Origin: Prorocentrum cordatum
Lineage: Eukaryota; Sar; Dinophyceae; Prorocentrales; Prorocentraceae
Assembly: GCA_963575745.1 (NCBI GenBank)
Contig: CAUYUJ010002080.1
Span: forward strand, 509,049 to 573,048
DNA length: 64,000 bases
Direction: 5' to 3'
Shown: in pieces, positions 41,283 to 52,620 of the stretch
How the letters are laid out: each line of letters starts with the position of its first letter
Position numbering within the stretch: position 1 is the stretch's first letter
The notes under the pieces: model-generated
What the model saw: only the letters and a program-made list of their open reading frames with translations
What the model was told of the DNA's origin: nothing
Databases searched by the model: none
Position numbers and translations under genes: made by a program

Positions 41283-41791
41283 GATAAAAGCTAGGGATCT
41301 AGAGAGACCTCGCAAGAGCCCCAGGCAACAAAAACGGACTGCCATGGAGGGCGGGTGAGCGCACTTTGCTGGGGACGAGCTGGGATGAAACAGGAGGAAG
41401 AATAGGGGAGAGGAGCAAAGGGAGTTAGGACTAAGCCCCTGGGATCCAACATGGATTCCGCAAGAGCTGCGATTAACCAAACATCATATACAAAAAACTG
41501 CACCAACTCGGGAATGAATAACCACCGGAACAACTCCCTAACTGACGGGCTCGCCTACCACTAAGCAGAGAGCGGCAAATAGTACCGACGCTAAGTACCA
41601 TCAACAAATGGCACTCATCACACACCTCTTTTCAAACTTGGGTGCTTGCAGCCATCCTACCGTTTTATCGAAGAGCGTTGGGAGGTCCTTTGAATGAATC
41701 GTCTAGATGATTCCCTGACGTCTCCACGATGACGAAACTAATATTTACAACAGTGGCAACCTTGCGTCAACGCGGGACCGAATAGGGTTGG
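41283..41791. other. No firm gene
   Basis: The minus strand at 41533-41445 reads MFRWLFIPELVQFFVYDVWL then IAALAESMLDPRG, which could be a short exon of a membrane protein. Nothing else was recognised. Confidence 0.25.
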
Positions 41792-42024
41792 AGTCGAAAC
41801 TCAAGTATAGTATCAGTCGTGGAGACAGCCTTGAAGTTGGCATCACATCCAGACCATCGCCGCAGTCATGGACCACGGCTCTGGCGAGGGCCTTGATCTT
41901 GGCAGGTTCCAGTCGAAACTGAAGTATTGTATCAATCTTGGAGACAGCCTTGAAGTTGGCATCACATCCAGAGCATCGCCGCAGACACGGACAACGGCTC
42001 TGGTGGGCGCCTTGATCTTGTGAA
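41792..42024. repeat. 119-bp tandem duplication
   Basis: AGTCGAAACT starts at 41792 and 41911. Both units share GGAGACAGCCTTGAAGTTGG, CATCACATCCAGA and GGCTCTGG. 119 is not a multiple of three. Confidence 0.92.
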
Positions 42025-42599
42025 TCAGTTCTTCGCGAATCTCCGTGCATCAAGATTGTGTCTCCACCTTGATGAGACGACACGCTGGGCTAGATCGCGT
42101 CCTGCGCATCGCCCAAAAGCTGTGGTCAGAGCAGGGCGAGTTGGGGCAACGGCGACTCAGACTCGGCTCCAAGACCCCTCCCTGGTCCGACCGCACCAGT
42201 TGTCCCGGCTGCGTCCAGCCGTGGAGACGAGGGCTCCCCCCCGAAGGCCACGTGCCGCGTTGTCTCACCTCGCCCTCCTCTGAGGTGGCGACCATGGCAC
42301 AGCGCAGTCGCCGCCATGGCCATCCGCGGCCGGCAGAGGCAGCTGCACAAGGGCTGATCGACCCACCGCGGAATCCCGGCACCACGCAGCGGAGCCGTCG
42401 GCCCCGATAGCGTGTCAGAGGCACCGCGGGGTGGGCGCCCCCGCCTGGCCCTGCTGTCGCCGCTCCGAGGCCCGCGCCACTTGGCCGCGCGAGCCGATGC
42501 CTCTCGTCGGGGCGGAGAGGCTCTTCGAGGGCGTCTGCTCCCTGCTCTCTCTCGTAGTCTAGAGATATCTACATATCTCCCTCTCTCTCATTGTTTCCC
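42025..42599. other. No firm gene
   Basis: GC-rich. Both strands are open across 42050-42420 (minus: GEVRQRGTWPSGGSPRLHGW), and I cannot choose between them. Confidence 0.25.
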
Positions 42600-42696
42600 T
42601 CTCTGTCTCGTACGCTGCTCCGTGCTCCATCTCGCTCACGTGTCCCCTCCCTCTTCCTATATGTGTATGTATGTACGTTTGCATGCATGGATGTCA

Positions 42697-42758
<62 letters not shown>

Positions 42759-43262
42759 ATGCATGTGTGTATGTATGTGTGTAGGTTTGGTTATTATGCG
42801 TTGTGTACATGTGAGTATGTATGTATGTATGTATGCATGCATGTATGTATGTATGTATGTATGCATGCATATACGTATACATGTATGTATGTATATATGT
42901 ACGTATGTATGTATGCATGTAAAGATGTATGTACACATGTATGTAAGTACATGTATGATGTACGCATGTGTGCTTGTAGTGTGTATGCATGCAAGAACTC
43001 ATACATGTATGTATGCAGCCGTGCATGCATGTATGTATACACGCAGGTAGGTATGTATGTATGTGCGTGTATATGTGTACATATGTGTATTTATGTATGC
43101 ATGCGGGCATTCATGCATGCATGCATGCATGCATGTATGTATTCACATATGTTTGTATGTACGTATGTACGTACGTAGGCACGCATTTATGCCTGCATGT
43201 ATGTATGCATGCATGCGTGCATGGATGTATGTACGTATGTGTATTTGTATGTGTGAATATAC
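42600..43262. repeat. GTCT then GTAT/GCAT tetranucleotide array
   Basis: TCTG/GTCT repeats at 42692-42757, then GTATGTATGTATGCATGCAT-type repeats with GTAC and GTGT variants to about 43250. Plus frames rich in Cys, Val, Tyr and Met are artefacts. Confidence 0.95.
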
Positions 43263-43689
43263 ACAATCACATGTTACACACAGAACCCCTCTATCCCCGC
43301 TAATTGCCTTTTGTTTTTGTCCCCCGAACAGAGTTTACACTTATGGGGTTCCTGCCTGTCACCAAAGATTTGGGCATGTCTGCAGTTCTGGCGGCTATGT
43401 CGTCACCGTCGCCGCCCCTTCGCCGCTCTCGTCTGGGCATGTCTGCCGCTTTGGCGGCTATGTTCTGTCGTCGCCAACCCGTCGCCGCCCCGTTGTGGCC
43501 TCGTCGCCGCCTGTCGTCTGGGCCTGTCTGCCAGTCTGGCGGGTATGTCGTCGCCGTCACCGCCCCGTCACCGCCCCGTCGCCGCCCCGCATCCGTTCTT
43601 TTTTTCCTTTCTACGCAGGAACTGAAGGGGTCCGCCGCCCCCAGGAGCCTGGATTATCAGTACGCCCTGGAGATGTGCAAATTACGTAT
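43263..43689. repeat. Degenerate GGGCATGTCTGC...GGCGGCTATGT repeats
   Basis: TGGGCATGTCTGC followed by TGGCGGCTATGT occurs at 43372-43400 and 43434-43463 and in a changed form (TGGGCCTGTCTGCC, TGGCGGGTATGT) at 43519-43547, separated by CGTCGCCGCCCC words. No gene was seen. Confidence 0.65.
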
Positions 43690-44867
43690 GGCCCTGCCCC
43701 ATCGTTCGCTCTAAATCTGAACCCGTACTATCCCAACCATGCTGGGTTCGACCCCCCCCATCCCCTGCAACAAGCACCGTGCGCGTAAATTCGTTCAACA
43801 CAACTCATAAGATTTGCCAGATTTCCTTGCACAAGAAAAGGCGGACTGCACGTGCGCGTGTCGTCGCGCGCGCATGACCGAACCCAATGTTTTCTCCAGG
43901 TTTCGTACGGAATTCAACATCAAGTGCCCCGAAACGTATATGAACACATTATGTTGCAGCATGTTTGTTCCCAAGAAACTGCGCGCGCTCTTGCCAATTC
44001 TCAAGGTACAGCATCGCTTTTTCGTTACATGCTCATCACGTGCGGCCAAGCGAACCTCTCGCGCGCGCATGTCGAAATTATTCGAGCGCCTTTGCGCGCG
44101 TGCTGGGGGTGGGGGGGGGCGCGATCTCTGTTATGTAACACCATGCGGGCCACTCGTGCGCGTCGGCCGCGCGCACATGTCGAAATCCTTCTCAACACTT
44201 CGTCACCGACACGTGGACACCATCATCGTGATCGGCGTGATCCACATCGGTGCCGTCATTGGCTTTGCCGTCGTCATCGTCATCGTCGTCTCGAACATCG
44301 CTACTATCATCATTGTGTCTGCCGTTGTCAGCGTCCCCATGATACCACGCCCGTCCGGATCACCCACTCGCGTTGAGGTGCCCGCGCGTCAATGCGGCCT
44401 CCGAGGCCTCCGACACGCGCTGAAACGTGCCCGGCGGTCAGCGCCACCGCGGCCGCGCCGGTCGCGCCAGACTCGCTGGCCCCCCAGCGCGAGCTAGCGC
44501 GGCCGCAGCAATGCGCCAGCCAGGGCCACGCAATCATGGCAATCGCCGCCGCGTGGGCTTCGCAAGCCCACTTCGGGGTGGGTGGGTGGGAAGATTGGCA
44601 AGAAACTTCGCAAGTTCAAGTTCGGAAGGGTGACTTGCGCAGCATAGATTCCACGGCGTATCTTGCTCCACATAGGTCGCACCTCCTGTTTTGCGCCACG
44701 TAGATGGCATTAAACAGATTTTGCCAAATAGATCACACAACGTCGATCGCACCACATATGTTGCACTACGTAGATTTCACGACATGGGTCGCACGACATA
44801 GATTGCACCACCTAGATTCTCCTTCCTTAAAGACGAATAGACTCTAGCCGCCCTGGAGTTAACGACA
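43690..44867 (+). repeat. Tandem unit T, copy 0 (little microsatellite)
   Basis: First of three adjacent related units. It starts with CCCCATCGTTCG and CCGTACTATCCCAACCATGC, contains TCGTCGCGCGCGCATGACCG and TCGCGCGCGCATGTCGAAAT subunits, a short GTCATCGTCATCGTCGTC stretch (44270-44295), GGGTGGGTGGGAAGATTGGC, and ends AATAGACTCTAGCC. Confidence 0.75.
44640..44815. repeat. GATCGCACCACATA 15-bp repeats inside unit T copy 0
   Basis: Imperfect 15-bp words (GTCGCACGACATAGATT, TGCACCACCTAGATT, TTGCACTACGTAGATT). The inverse word TGTGGTGCAA builds the array at 53437-53640. Confidence 0.7.
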
Positions 44868-45500
44868 CATGATTCAGCCCCATCGTCCATCCTGAATGAG
44901 AATTCGTACTATCCCAGCCAAACCCGTATCACTCCCCCCCGCCATCCCCTGCAACAGATACTGTGCGCGCGCTCCCGTGCATAAAAAGCTATGAGTTGTC
45001 AAGAATCCCTTGCGCAAAAATGGTACGAACTGTACACGCGCGCGTCGTCGCGCGCGCATGCCGAAATCCTTCAAGAACCTTCGGTTCCGGAAGGAATTCA
45101 AAATCGAGTTTCCAAAAGACATACAAACACACATTGCTTTGCAGCACTGATTTTCTAAAAAGGCTTACGCGCGCGCTCTTGCGAAAACCTTGAGAAAACC
45201 AAAATGTTTTAAATCTTTTTCAAACAAAAAATACTACCAAACGGGTTTCGCGCGCGCATGCCGAATTTTTTCGAACGCCCTTGCGCGCGTGCCGTCGCGA
45301 GAACCCTCTGCAAAAAACAAGACGAATCGTCGCGCGCGCATGCTGGAATCCTTCAAACACCTTCGCTTTCGGAAAGATTTCAAAATCGTGTGCCCAAAGA
45401 AAAAACAAAAACACATGATTTCCCAACACGGGTTTTCAACAGAAGCGTGCGCGCGCGCTCTTGCGTCGTCGTCGTCGTCGTCGCCATCCTCCCTCCTCCC

Positions 45501-45535
<35 letters not shown>

Positions 45536-46265
45536 CTCTGTCTTTCCTCGTCGTCGTCGTCGTGGCGTCATCGTCGTTTCCGTCGTCGTTGTCGCCGTGG
45601 TCGTCCTTCCTCCCTCGTCGTCTTCATCGGCGTTTCGTCGTTGTCCATCCTATTTCGTCGCCATCGCCCTCGTCGTCGTTTTCCCTCCTCCCTCGTCGTT
45701 GTCGTCGTCGCCTACGTCGTCTTCCCTCCTCCCTCGTCGTCGTCGGCGTCGTCGTCGTCATCGTTGGCGACGTCGTCGTCCTCGTTGTCGTCTTCGTCGT
45801 CTCCGTTGTCGTCGTCGTCGTCGTCGTCGTCGGAGTCGTCGTCGTCTTCGTCGTCGTCGGCGTCGTCGGCGGCGGCGTCGTCGTCGTTGGCGTTGTCATC
45901 GTCGTCGTCATCGTCGTCAGCGTCAGCGTCAGCTTCGTCGTCGTCGTTGTCATCGTCGTCGTCGTTGTCGTCGTCGTCGAAGTCGTTGGAAACGTCGTCG
46001 GTGTCGTCGAAGTCGTTGTCGTCGGCATCGTCGTCGTCGTTGTCGCTGTCGTCGTCGGCGTCTTTGCCAAGTGCAATTTGGTACCCACCGTCACAGTCTT
46101 AAATGGTTTTGCGACCAAGTTGCGGGTGGGAGGGTGGGATGTTTGCACGAGCAGCGGAGAGGAAAACTTCAAGCTCGGCAGGGTGAATTGCACAACGTAG
46201 ACCGCACCGCATCTATTCTCCATTCTACAAGAAGAATAGACTCTACCCCCCCGGAGTCAACGATC
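44868..46265 (+). repeat. Tandem unit T, copy A (GTC-expanded)
   Basis: Starts CGTCCATCCTGAATGAGAAT and carries two ATGCCGAAATCCTTCAAGAA / ATGCTGGAATCCTTCAAACA subunits, each ending in GCGCGCGCTCTTGCG. It then has about 600 bases of GTC/TCG repeats (45465-46065), CAAGTTGCGGGTGGGAGGGT and the AATAGACTCTACCC end. Confidence 0.85.
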
Positions 46266-47424
46266 CCGCCTGGGGTATTGCGATTTCGTTTTTATGTTAC
46301 ACACTATTCCATCCAAAATATGAGTTATTGCAATCCCAGCCAAACCAGTACCACTCCCCCCCGCCATCCTCTGCAACATAATTGCTGTGCGCGCACTCTC
46401 GTTTATCAAAAGCCATAAGATTTCAATAATCCCTGGCCAAGAATGAGACGAAATGCGCACGCGCGTCGTCGCGCGCGCATGCCGAAATCCTTCAAGAACC
46501 TTCGGTTCCGGAATGCTTTCAAAATCGAGTTTCCAAAATACATACAAAAACACATGGCTTCGCAACACTGTTTTTTGTTTCAAAAAAGGCTTACGCACGC
46601 GCTCTTGCGAATTTTCGAAAAAAAAAAAAAAAAATCATACCAAACGGGCTTCGCGCGCGCTCATGCAGAATTTTTGTCGAACGCCATTGCGCGTGTGCCG
46701 TCGCGCGCGTACGCCGAAATCCTTCAAAACCCATCGACTTCGGAAATATTTCAACATCGTGTGTCCAAAAAACCAACGAAAACACAAGGTTTCGCAACAC
46801 GGTTTTTCAACAAAAGCGTGCGCGCGCGCTCTTGCGTCGTCGTCGTCGTCGTCGTCGCCGTCCTCCCTCCTCCCGCGCCGTCGTCGTCGTCGCCTGCGTC
46901 GTCCTCTGTCTTTCCTCGTGTTCGTCGTCGTCGTCCTCTTTGGCGTCGTGGTCGTTTCCGACGTCGTTGTCGCCGTGGTCGTCCTTCCTCCTCCTCCCTC
47001 GTCGTCGTCGTCGTCCGTCGTCGGCGTCTCGTCGTCGTCCCTCCTATTTCGTCGCCGTCGTCGTCGTCGTCGTCGTTGTCGTCGTCGTCTTCCTTCCTCC
47101 CTCGTCGTTGTCGTCGTCGGCGTTGCCGTCCTTCCTCCTTTTTCGTCGTTCGCGTCGTCGCCGTCCTCCCTCCTCCCTCGTCGTTGTCGTCGTTGTCGTC
47201 GTTGTCGCCGTCGTCGTCCTCCCTCCTCCCCCGTCGTCGTCTTCGTTGGCGACGTCGTCGCAGCCGTCGTCGTCGTCGCCGCCGTCGTCGTCGTCGGCGT
47301 CGTTGACGTCGTCGTCGTCGTCGTCGTCGGTGTCGTCGTTGTCGTCGTCGTCGGCGTTATCATCGTCGTTGTCGTTGTCATCGTCGTCGTCGTCGGCGTC
47401 GGCGTCGTCCTCGTCGTCGTCGGT

Positions 47425-47462
<38 letters not shown>

Positions 47463-47756
47463 TGTCGGCGTCGTCGAAGTCGTTGGAGACGTCGTCGCCG
47501 CCGTCGTCGTCGTCGGCGGCGTCGTCGTCGTTGTCGCTGTCGTCGTCGGCGTCGCTGTCGTTGCCAAGTGACCGTCAAGGTCTTAAGAGATTTTGCAAAC
47601 CAAGTTGCGCGCGGGTGGGTGGGATGTTTGCGCAAGCAGTGGAATGGACAACTCACTGCGAACAGAAATTAATTTCACCACGTAGACTGCGCCTCCGCGC
47701 CTCTGGCGCGAAGTGGAATGCCCAAAGGCTCATGCAGTCCTAAGAGGAAGAATGTG
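46266..47756 (+). repeat. Tandem unit T, copy B (GTC-expanded)
   Basis: Same order as copy A: CCAGTACCACTCCCCCCCGC, ATGCCGAAATCCTTCAAGAA, CTTACGCACGCGCTCTTGCG, a second subunit ending GCGCGCGCTCTTGCG, then about 730 bases of GTC/TCG (46835-47565) and CAAGTTGCGCGCGGGTGGGT. The right edge is diffuse. Confidence 0.85.
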
Positions 47757-48409
47757 TGTAAGGTTCTTACAGGCCCAAACCCTAAGTTTCTCGGGCGGTC
47801 CTGGGCGTTCTCGGGGCGCGTCGCGTGGACCTCTGGGATGGCCCCCTCGCTCAGAGGGGGCCCAGAACAAGCCGGGGGGGCCGCGGGGGGCTGCTCTGAC
47901 GGTCCAGGAGGGCGCAACGTCGCCGAAACATCACTCCAAGACGCCCAAGATGGCCCCTGGGCGCCCCAAGGGGCCTCGAAGGCGCCCCAAGAAGCCTCCA
48001 AGAGCACTCCCAACGCGGCCCCGAGAGGTACCGATCAACGATCTCCCAACATGCTCTGGCTCGACTTTGGCCTTCTCGCCTTCTCGGCCCCCCGGCGCTG
48101 CAAGACGGCCCGAGAGGCCCTCGATGTCGCCCCGAGACAGCCGACGGGGCCTCCAAGAGGGCCCCAAAACTGCCCTTGATGGTCCCGCGACGGCCCGGGA
48201 AGCCTCCAACGCGGCCCGGGAGGCCCCCGAGACGGTCGGAGATCAACGGAGAGGCCAGCGCCGCACGGGCTGGGGAAGGCCAGAGATTGGCGGCTTCGCG
48301 GAGGCGCCAGCTCGGCCCAGCCTCGAACTGCGCGCCGTGGCCCGAGGAGCGAGAGGCCCCCCATCTGGCCGAAACTTGGCCAGGGGGGGGGCGTGGCCGC
48401 GATGGGCTT
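47757..48409. repeat. GC-rich, degenerate AAGANGGCCC tract
   Basis: CCCCAAGGGGCCTCGAAGGC and CCAAGAAGCCTCCAAGA-type words at 47930-48250. No gene was supported. Confidence 0.55.
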
Positions 48410-48586
48410 CTGGGCCGCGTCGCGCCTAGGCAGGCGCGCGTGGGCCATGGGCGAGACGACCGCAAGGTCAAAACCCGCTGTCCCTATGTCGCCTAGCTCC
48501 TGCTCCTGAGTGTAGTCGGCGAGGGCGCCGTGGAGCTTTCGACATTGCGTCCGCGCGCGCTCGCCGACCAGGCTTCGTTCGGGTGC
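48410..48586 (-). CDS. Candidate exon with strong codon rhythm
   Basis: The minus strand reads APERSLVGERARTQCRKLHG, then ALADYTQEQELGDIGTAGFD, then LAVVSPMAHARLPRRDAAQK, with most codons ending in G or C. It weakens into Pro-rich sequence after about 48410. No family is recognised and the splice edges are unclear. Confidence 0.38.
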
Positions 48587-49594
48587 CGAAGCGTTAGGTC
48601 CCTTTCCCCGTGGTCGCAGGATGTCGTCGTCTCTTGAGAATTCGGTCCTCTGTCCGTGGGTCGCCGTCGCCCGCAGACGTCGTCCCGCCCGAGTCCTCCG
48701 GGTCTCTCGGCGACCCCCCCTTTGGATGGGGCCTCCTCGGACCAGGTCTGCAGCTTTGCCGCCCGGCGGCGATCGAGCGGATCTGAAACCCGAAGCAGAC
48801 GCCGAACCTCCTGAGGGCAAGCGCGGGGCGGGGTCTCTTCGCCATCCTCCCCAAGGACATCCCGCGCCCATTCTCGGCGATCGCGGGGGTGGGCAACGCG
48901 GCGCCCCTCGCGCTGCGCTGAAACAGTTGCAAGGGGGGCGCGCGTCGCATTTGGGAATAATTATGCGTCAAGAGGGCTGGTCCGCGACGTTGAACTAACT
49001 CACCAGGGGCCCGAAAAACGCCTGGGGGTGCCCTGCGGGGCAGCGCCGCGCTCGCGGCGCGTCTAGCATGCGCGGGCAGGGAGGGGGGGGATCGAGCCCG
49101 CGACCGAGAGGCGCAGGGCGTTTCGTCCAAGTTATCCACGAAAACCAGCACGCGCAAATAATTCCCCTTCGGCTCCAACAGAACAATGAGGGCACCCAAA
49201 GCGCCAGCCCTGGCATCCCCCCTCGTGAACTGTCATTTTGTGCTTTTTCAGGCGCAGCAGAACTGAACCCTCCAATCCTTCCCAACGAGGCCCAACGCGC
49301 GTATCTCAGGAAAAGCGAGGGTCGTTTCCCGACCCCCACTCGCGTCGTCGATGGACGAGGGAGCTAGGTGGGACTGCCCGCGCCCTCGGGCTTGCGGGGC
49401 GCCTCTCTGCGCGCGTCGCGAACGCTCCTTCGCCCATCCGCGGAGGCTTGCCCAGTCCGAAATTTGCCGTGGCGACGCGTGCCCCCGCCGCCGCGGGGCG
49501 GGAATCGGGGGTCGCCGCGCGGGGGGTCCAGGGCCGCGCCCAGTCAGTCGCATAGGCGGCGCGACGCGAGAGCGGCCCTGCAGTTCACGACGCA
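48587..49594. other. Mostly unclassified GC-rich DNA
   Basis: Overlapping open frames on both strands. The minus strand at about 49215-49105 reads GALIVLLEPKGNYLRVLVFV then DNLDETPCASRSRA after a GATGCCAG acceptor-like site, and may be a short exon. G homopolymers near 49083 and C/G runs elsewhere. Confidence 0.25.
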
Positions 49595-49780
49595 ATGGCG
49601 GCCAAAGGGGCGCGTGCTCGATGGCGCGCAGAGCAAGCTTACGCGGAGATGCGCGACAGGACTACGCGGGCCTCTGCAGAAGAGATACGCAACACACCGC
49701 AGCTGCGGATAAGAGTGAAGGGCCGGCGGGGGGCGTCTGCAGTCTGCGAGGCCCCGAGGAAGCCCGCCGCGGGCGTTTAA
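49595..49780 (+). CDS. Weak plus-strand candidate frame
   Basis: ATG-started frame of 61 codons (AAKGARARWRAEQAYAEMRD then RTTRASAEEIRNTPQLRIRV) with fair composition. No family is recognised. Confidence 0.2.
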   Translation: MAAKGARARWRAEQAYAEMRDRTTRASAEEIRNTPQLRIRVKGRRGASAVCEAPRKPAAGV

Positions 49781-49845
49781 TTTTTGCAGATTCTTTCACG
49801 GGCCCGCCGCAGGCGCCGATGTTTCGTTGAGGCAACGTGGGTGCG

Positions 49846-50192
49846 TCGCGGGGTGGGTCGCGGGCGGGTCGCGGGTGGGTCGCGGGTGGGTCGCGGGCGG
49901 GTCGAGGGCCAGGTCGCGGGGCGGGTCGCGGGCGGGTCGCGGGGGGGGGGGGGGGGGGGGGTGTCGCGGATGGGTCGCGGGTGGATTTCCGGATGAGTCT
50001 CGGGCGGGTCGCGGCCGCGTCGCGGGCGGGTCGCGAGGCGGGTCGCGGGCGGGTCGCCGGCTAGGTCGCGGGGGGGGGGGCGCCGAACAACAGCGAGAAG
50101 CAACGACAACAACGAGAATCCGAATCGCGGAATCCCTCTTTAGCCGCGCGACCAGGGGCAGTGAATGACCGTTCGGCCCCCTCGCTCTGATA
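49846..50192 (+). repeat. Composite repeat R, copy 4
   Basis: GGGTCGCGGGCGGGTCGCGG units to 50078 with a G homopolymer (49940-49960), then AACAACAGCGAGAAGCAACG and GACAACAACGAG, then GGGGCAGTGAATGACCGTTC and GGCCCCCTCGCTCTGAT. The order matches copy 1. Confidence 0.85.
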
Positions 50193-50657
50193 CAGGCACA
50201 ACTCCAAATGAGGATCTCGAAGGTCTCGCCGCTGACTTCCGGCGCTCACGAGAAAGCCTCGAAGGGCCGCCTAACCTTTCAGCGCCCTTCGCCGAACGGC
50301 CGAACGGTCCGGCGCGCCGCAACTCCCCGTTGAACTCGACCCCGGTTGCCTCGAGAACCCGACCGGCGTCGTGGGCCTCGCAACATTTCGTTTCAGTGGC
50401 GCTCTGTGCGATATTGATATCATGTAGAGCAGCCTGCGCCCGACCGCGACTGCCTCCGAGTAGCCTCGCGCTGTCGTCTCGCGCTCTGAAGAGAGGGGGC
50501 GAGCCCCTGCCCATGACAGGGCTGCTGGCGCATCTGGCGCGCCCTGCCACTCAGACGTCGCTCGCGTCGTCGCGAAGGCAACTCGCCTGGCGCGAGATGC
50601 GGGGGGGGGCGCGGGAGGGCGCAATGACGTGGACCGGCATCGCCTGGCGCGTCGCCC
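50193..50657. other. No gene supported
   Basis: GC-rich, open on both strands. GGCCGAACGGTCCGGCGCGCCG is a small palindromic patch near 50297. Confidence 0.35.
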
Positions 50658-51281
50658 TCATGGGCCCGCGCGGCGCTCGGCGACTGCGCTGGGCGCCCCG
50701 ATGGGCATAATTGCCGCCCATCGCTCGCAGCCGCCCCTTTCTGTCGTCGGCCTTCGCCTTCGCCTGATGTTATTCTCTCGCGTGTGCTGTGCTCTCGCCG
50801 CCTGCTCGTCGATCTCAGCCCCCCGCGCGCTTCCTCGGCCGCGGCGGTCCTCGACGAGGGGCTGCCGACTGACGTCTGCGATTGCCGCCCCAGGACTTGC
50901 CAGCCATCTCATATTTGGGATCGCCGGGCGTTCCCCGCGCGCGCGCGCCTGCAGAATGGCCTGCCGCAGCCTGCCCGGGCTCCCAGGGCAGGCGAGGGAG
51001 GCCGCGTCCAGCTGGTCATAGATGATGGCCAGATCGAAGACCTCCACCACAACCCGCAGCTCGCGCGTCGAGCAGTCGCCCCCCCCCCGGCCCGCCATCT
51101 GGAGGTGGCGCTCCAGGCGCGTCGCAAAGGCCGTGGCCAGCCGCGCGACAGACGCCATCAACCGCGCGGAAGCACGCGGCCCGTCGAGTGGCCAGTCGGA
51201 GCAGCCGTCCGCGACCCGCTTCTTCATCGCCTCGACCCAGACACGCTCTCGTCGTCCTTGACCATTGTGATTTGCCACCAA
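50658..51281 (-). pseudogene. Fragment of a dinoflagellate retroelement polyprotein (YDQL domain)
   Basis: The minus strand carries RVWVEAMKKRVADGCSDWPL, DGPRASARLMASV, then STRELRVVVEVFDLAIIYDQ and LDAASLACPG. The order (W-P-x-x-GPR, a spacer of about 50 residues, then a helix ending in YDQL-x-x-x-x-LA) matches a domain I recall as abundant in dinoflagellate predicted polyproteins, often with reverse transcriptases. An Arg-rich stretch follows, as in that family. Upstream (51725-51372) another frame reads LELRDEAKAIVEPERLIDMR and could be an N-terminal part. No protease or polymerase motif is nearby, so this is an isolated or truncated copy. Confidence 0.5.
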
Positions 51282-52319
51282 CGCTCCGGCGTCATCCTCG
51301 CCGCCGCGCGCGCCCTCGTCGGCGTGCTCAGCCGGGCCTCGATCCGATGGGCGCCGCTCGAGGTTCGCCGTCTACGTGGGCCCCAGACCACCAACGACGC
51401 CATGCAAGGCCAGACGACGATCTCGCAAGCAGCTGGGGAGGAGGAAGACCGAGACAAGCTGCGCATCCGTCATCGCAATGCGGCCCTGGCGCATCGGGAA
51501 GGAAGGAACTCGCGAGGTTCGGACAGCACCATCATGATCCTGTTTTCGTGAACGACGCATGTCTATTAGGCGTTCCGGCTCGACGATGGCCTTTGCCTCG
51601 TCGCGAAGCTCCAAGAGCGCATTCCGCTCCGCCGCCCCCGCGGAATGATGCAGAGTCCACGGCGAATGATCGGGGGCAGCGCGGCGACGCACCAACGCCA
51701 CTTTGATGATCCGCGATCGCCCCACATGACTACCTCGGGTGGGTACGCATCATCTTCTGGCGTGGTTATGGTTCAGACCTGCTCTCCCGTGTCTGACCTC
51801 GCCTCCCTCGGACAAGCTTCTCGCGACCGTAATCATCACCCTCATGCCAGAGAGGGCCGTATACACTTGGAGATTTCGTCCATAGCGGTTGACATCGCTG
51901 CTCGATCCTATCGACCCGGCGGTATCTAGTACTCCCATCCGCACTCCAGGCGCGGCCCCGATGAGGCCACTGGGGGTTCTCTTCGCGGCTGGCGTTAAGG
52001 AAGCCCGCGGGCAGTTCACAAAAATGGCTCTCGACGCTCAAGGGGCGCAGGACAGACACGGCCAGGGCAATCCGACACGGTGGCTGCCTCTGGAGAGTCA
52101 CAAACGCAGTCCAAGCAACGCGAACGAGAATGTGCAACGAGGGAAACGAACTCTCTGGTTACGGCGGCAGCCACAGCACCTAGGCCAACCTCAGGCCTCA
52201 TGCGCAGGGCCGAAAAAAACAACAGCCTGCGAGCATACTACCGTCGTGACAACTGACATGTTCCCAAACCGTTTGACGCTGTTTTGGCGTTTACTTATTT
52301 TCGGCTTTCCGTCGCCCCG
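51282..52319. other. Unclassified; coding-like pieces on the minus strand
   Basis: The minus strand at 51640-51430 (RSRKQDHDGAVRTSRVPSFP) and 52019-51750 (GVLDTAGSIGSSSDVNRYGR) has natural composition and may extend the polyprotein relic. Frames are inconsistent. Confidence 0.25.
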
Positions 52320-52620
52320 AAGACGGCCCCTGACGCAACCAAAATGGCCCCAACAGAGCCGAAGTGGCCTCCGAAGGCTGAAGACCCAAACGGCTCCCAC
52401 AAGAGGGCCCCGAAAGGGCTCAAGATATCTCCAAGACGCCCGGCCGGCCAGACAGCATCCGACGGCGCCAGACGGGCCAGTAACGCGCCCAGACAGCCAA
52501 AGAGCATCCCAAGGAACCTCCAAAGTCCCCCAACAGGCCCAAAGAAACCTCAAGGGGCATCTCTGCAAACTCCCAGGTGCCCACGCAAGAGCCCCAAGAG
52601 GCTCCCAAGAGGCCTCCTCC
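52320..52620. repeat. Degenerate CCAAGANGCCC tract
   Basis: CCCCAAAATGGCCCCAACAG, CCCCGAAAGGGCTCAAGA-type words repeat at irregular spacing, as at 36 and 38 kb. Confidence 0.6.

Noticed and set aside
42412-43303. Cys/Val/Tyr/Met-rich plus and Thr/His/Ile-rich minus frames
   Set aside because: Artefacts of GTCT and GTAT/GCAT tetranucleotide arrays.
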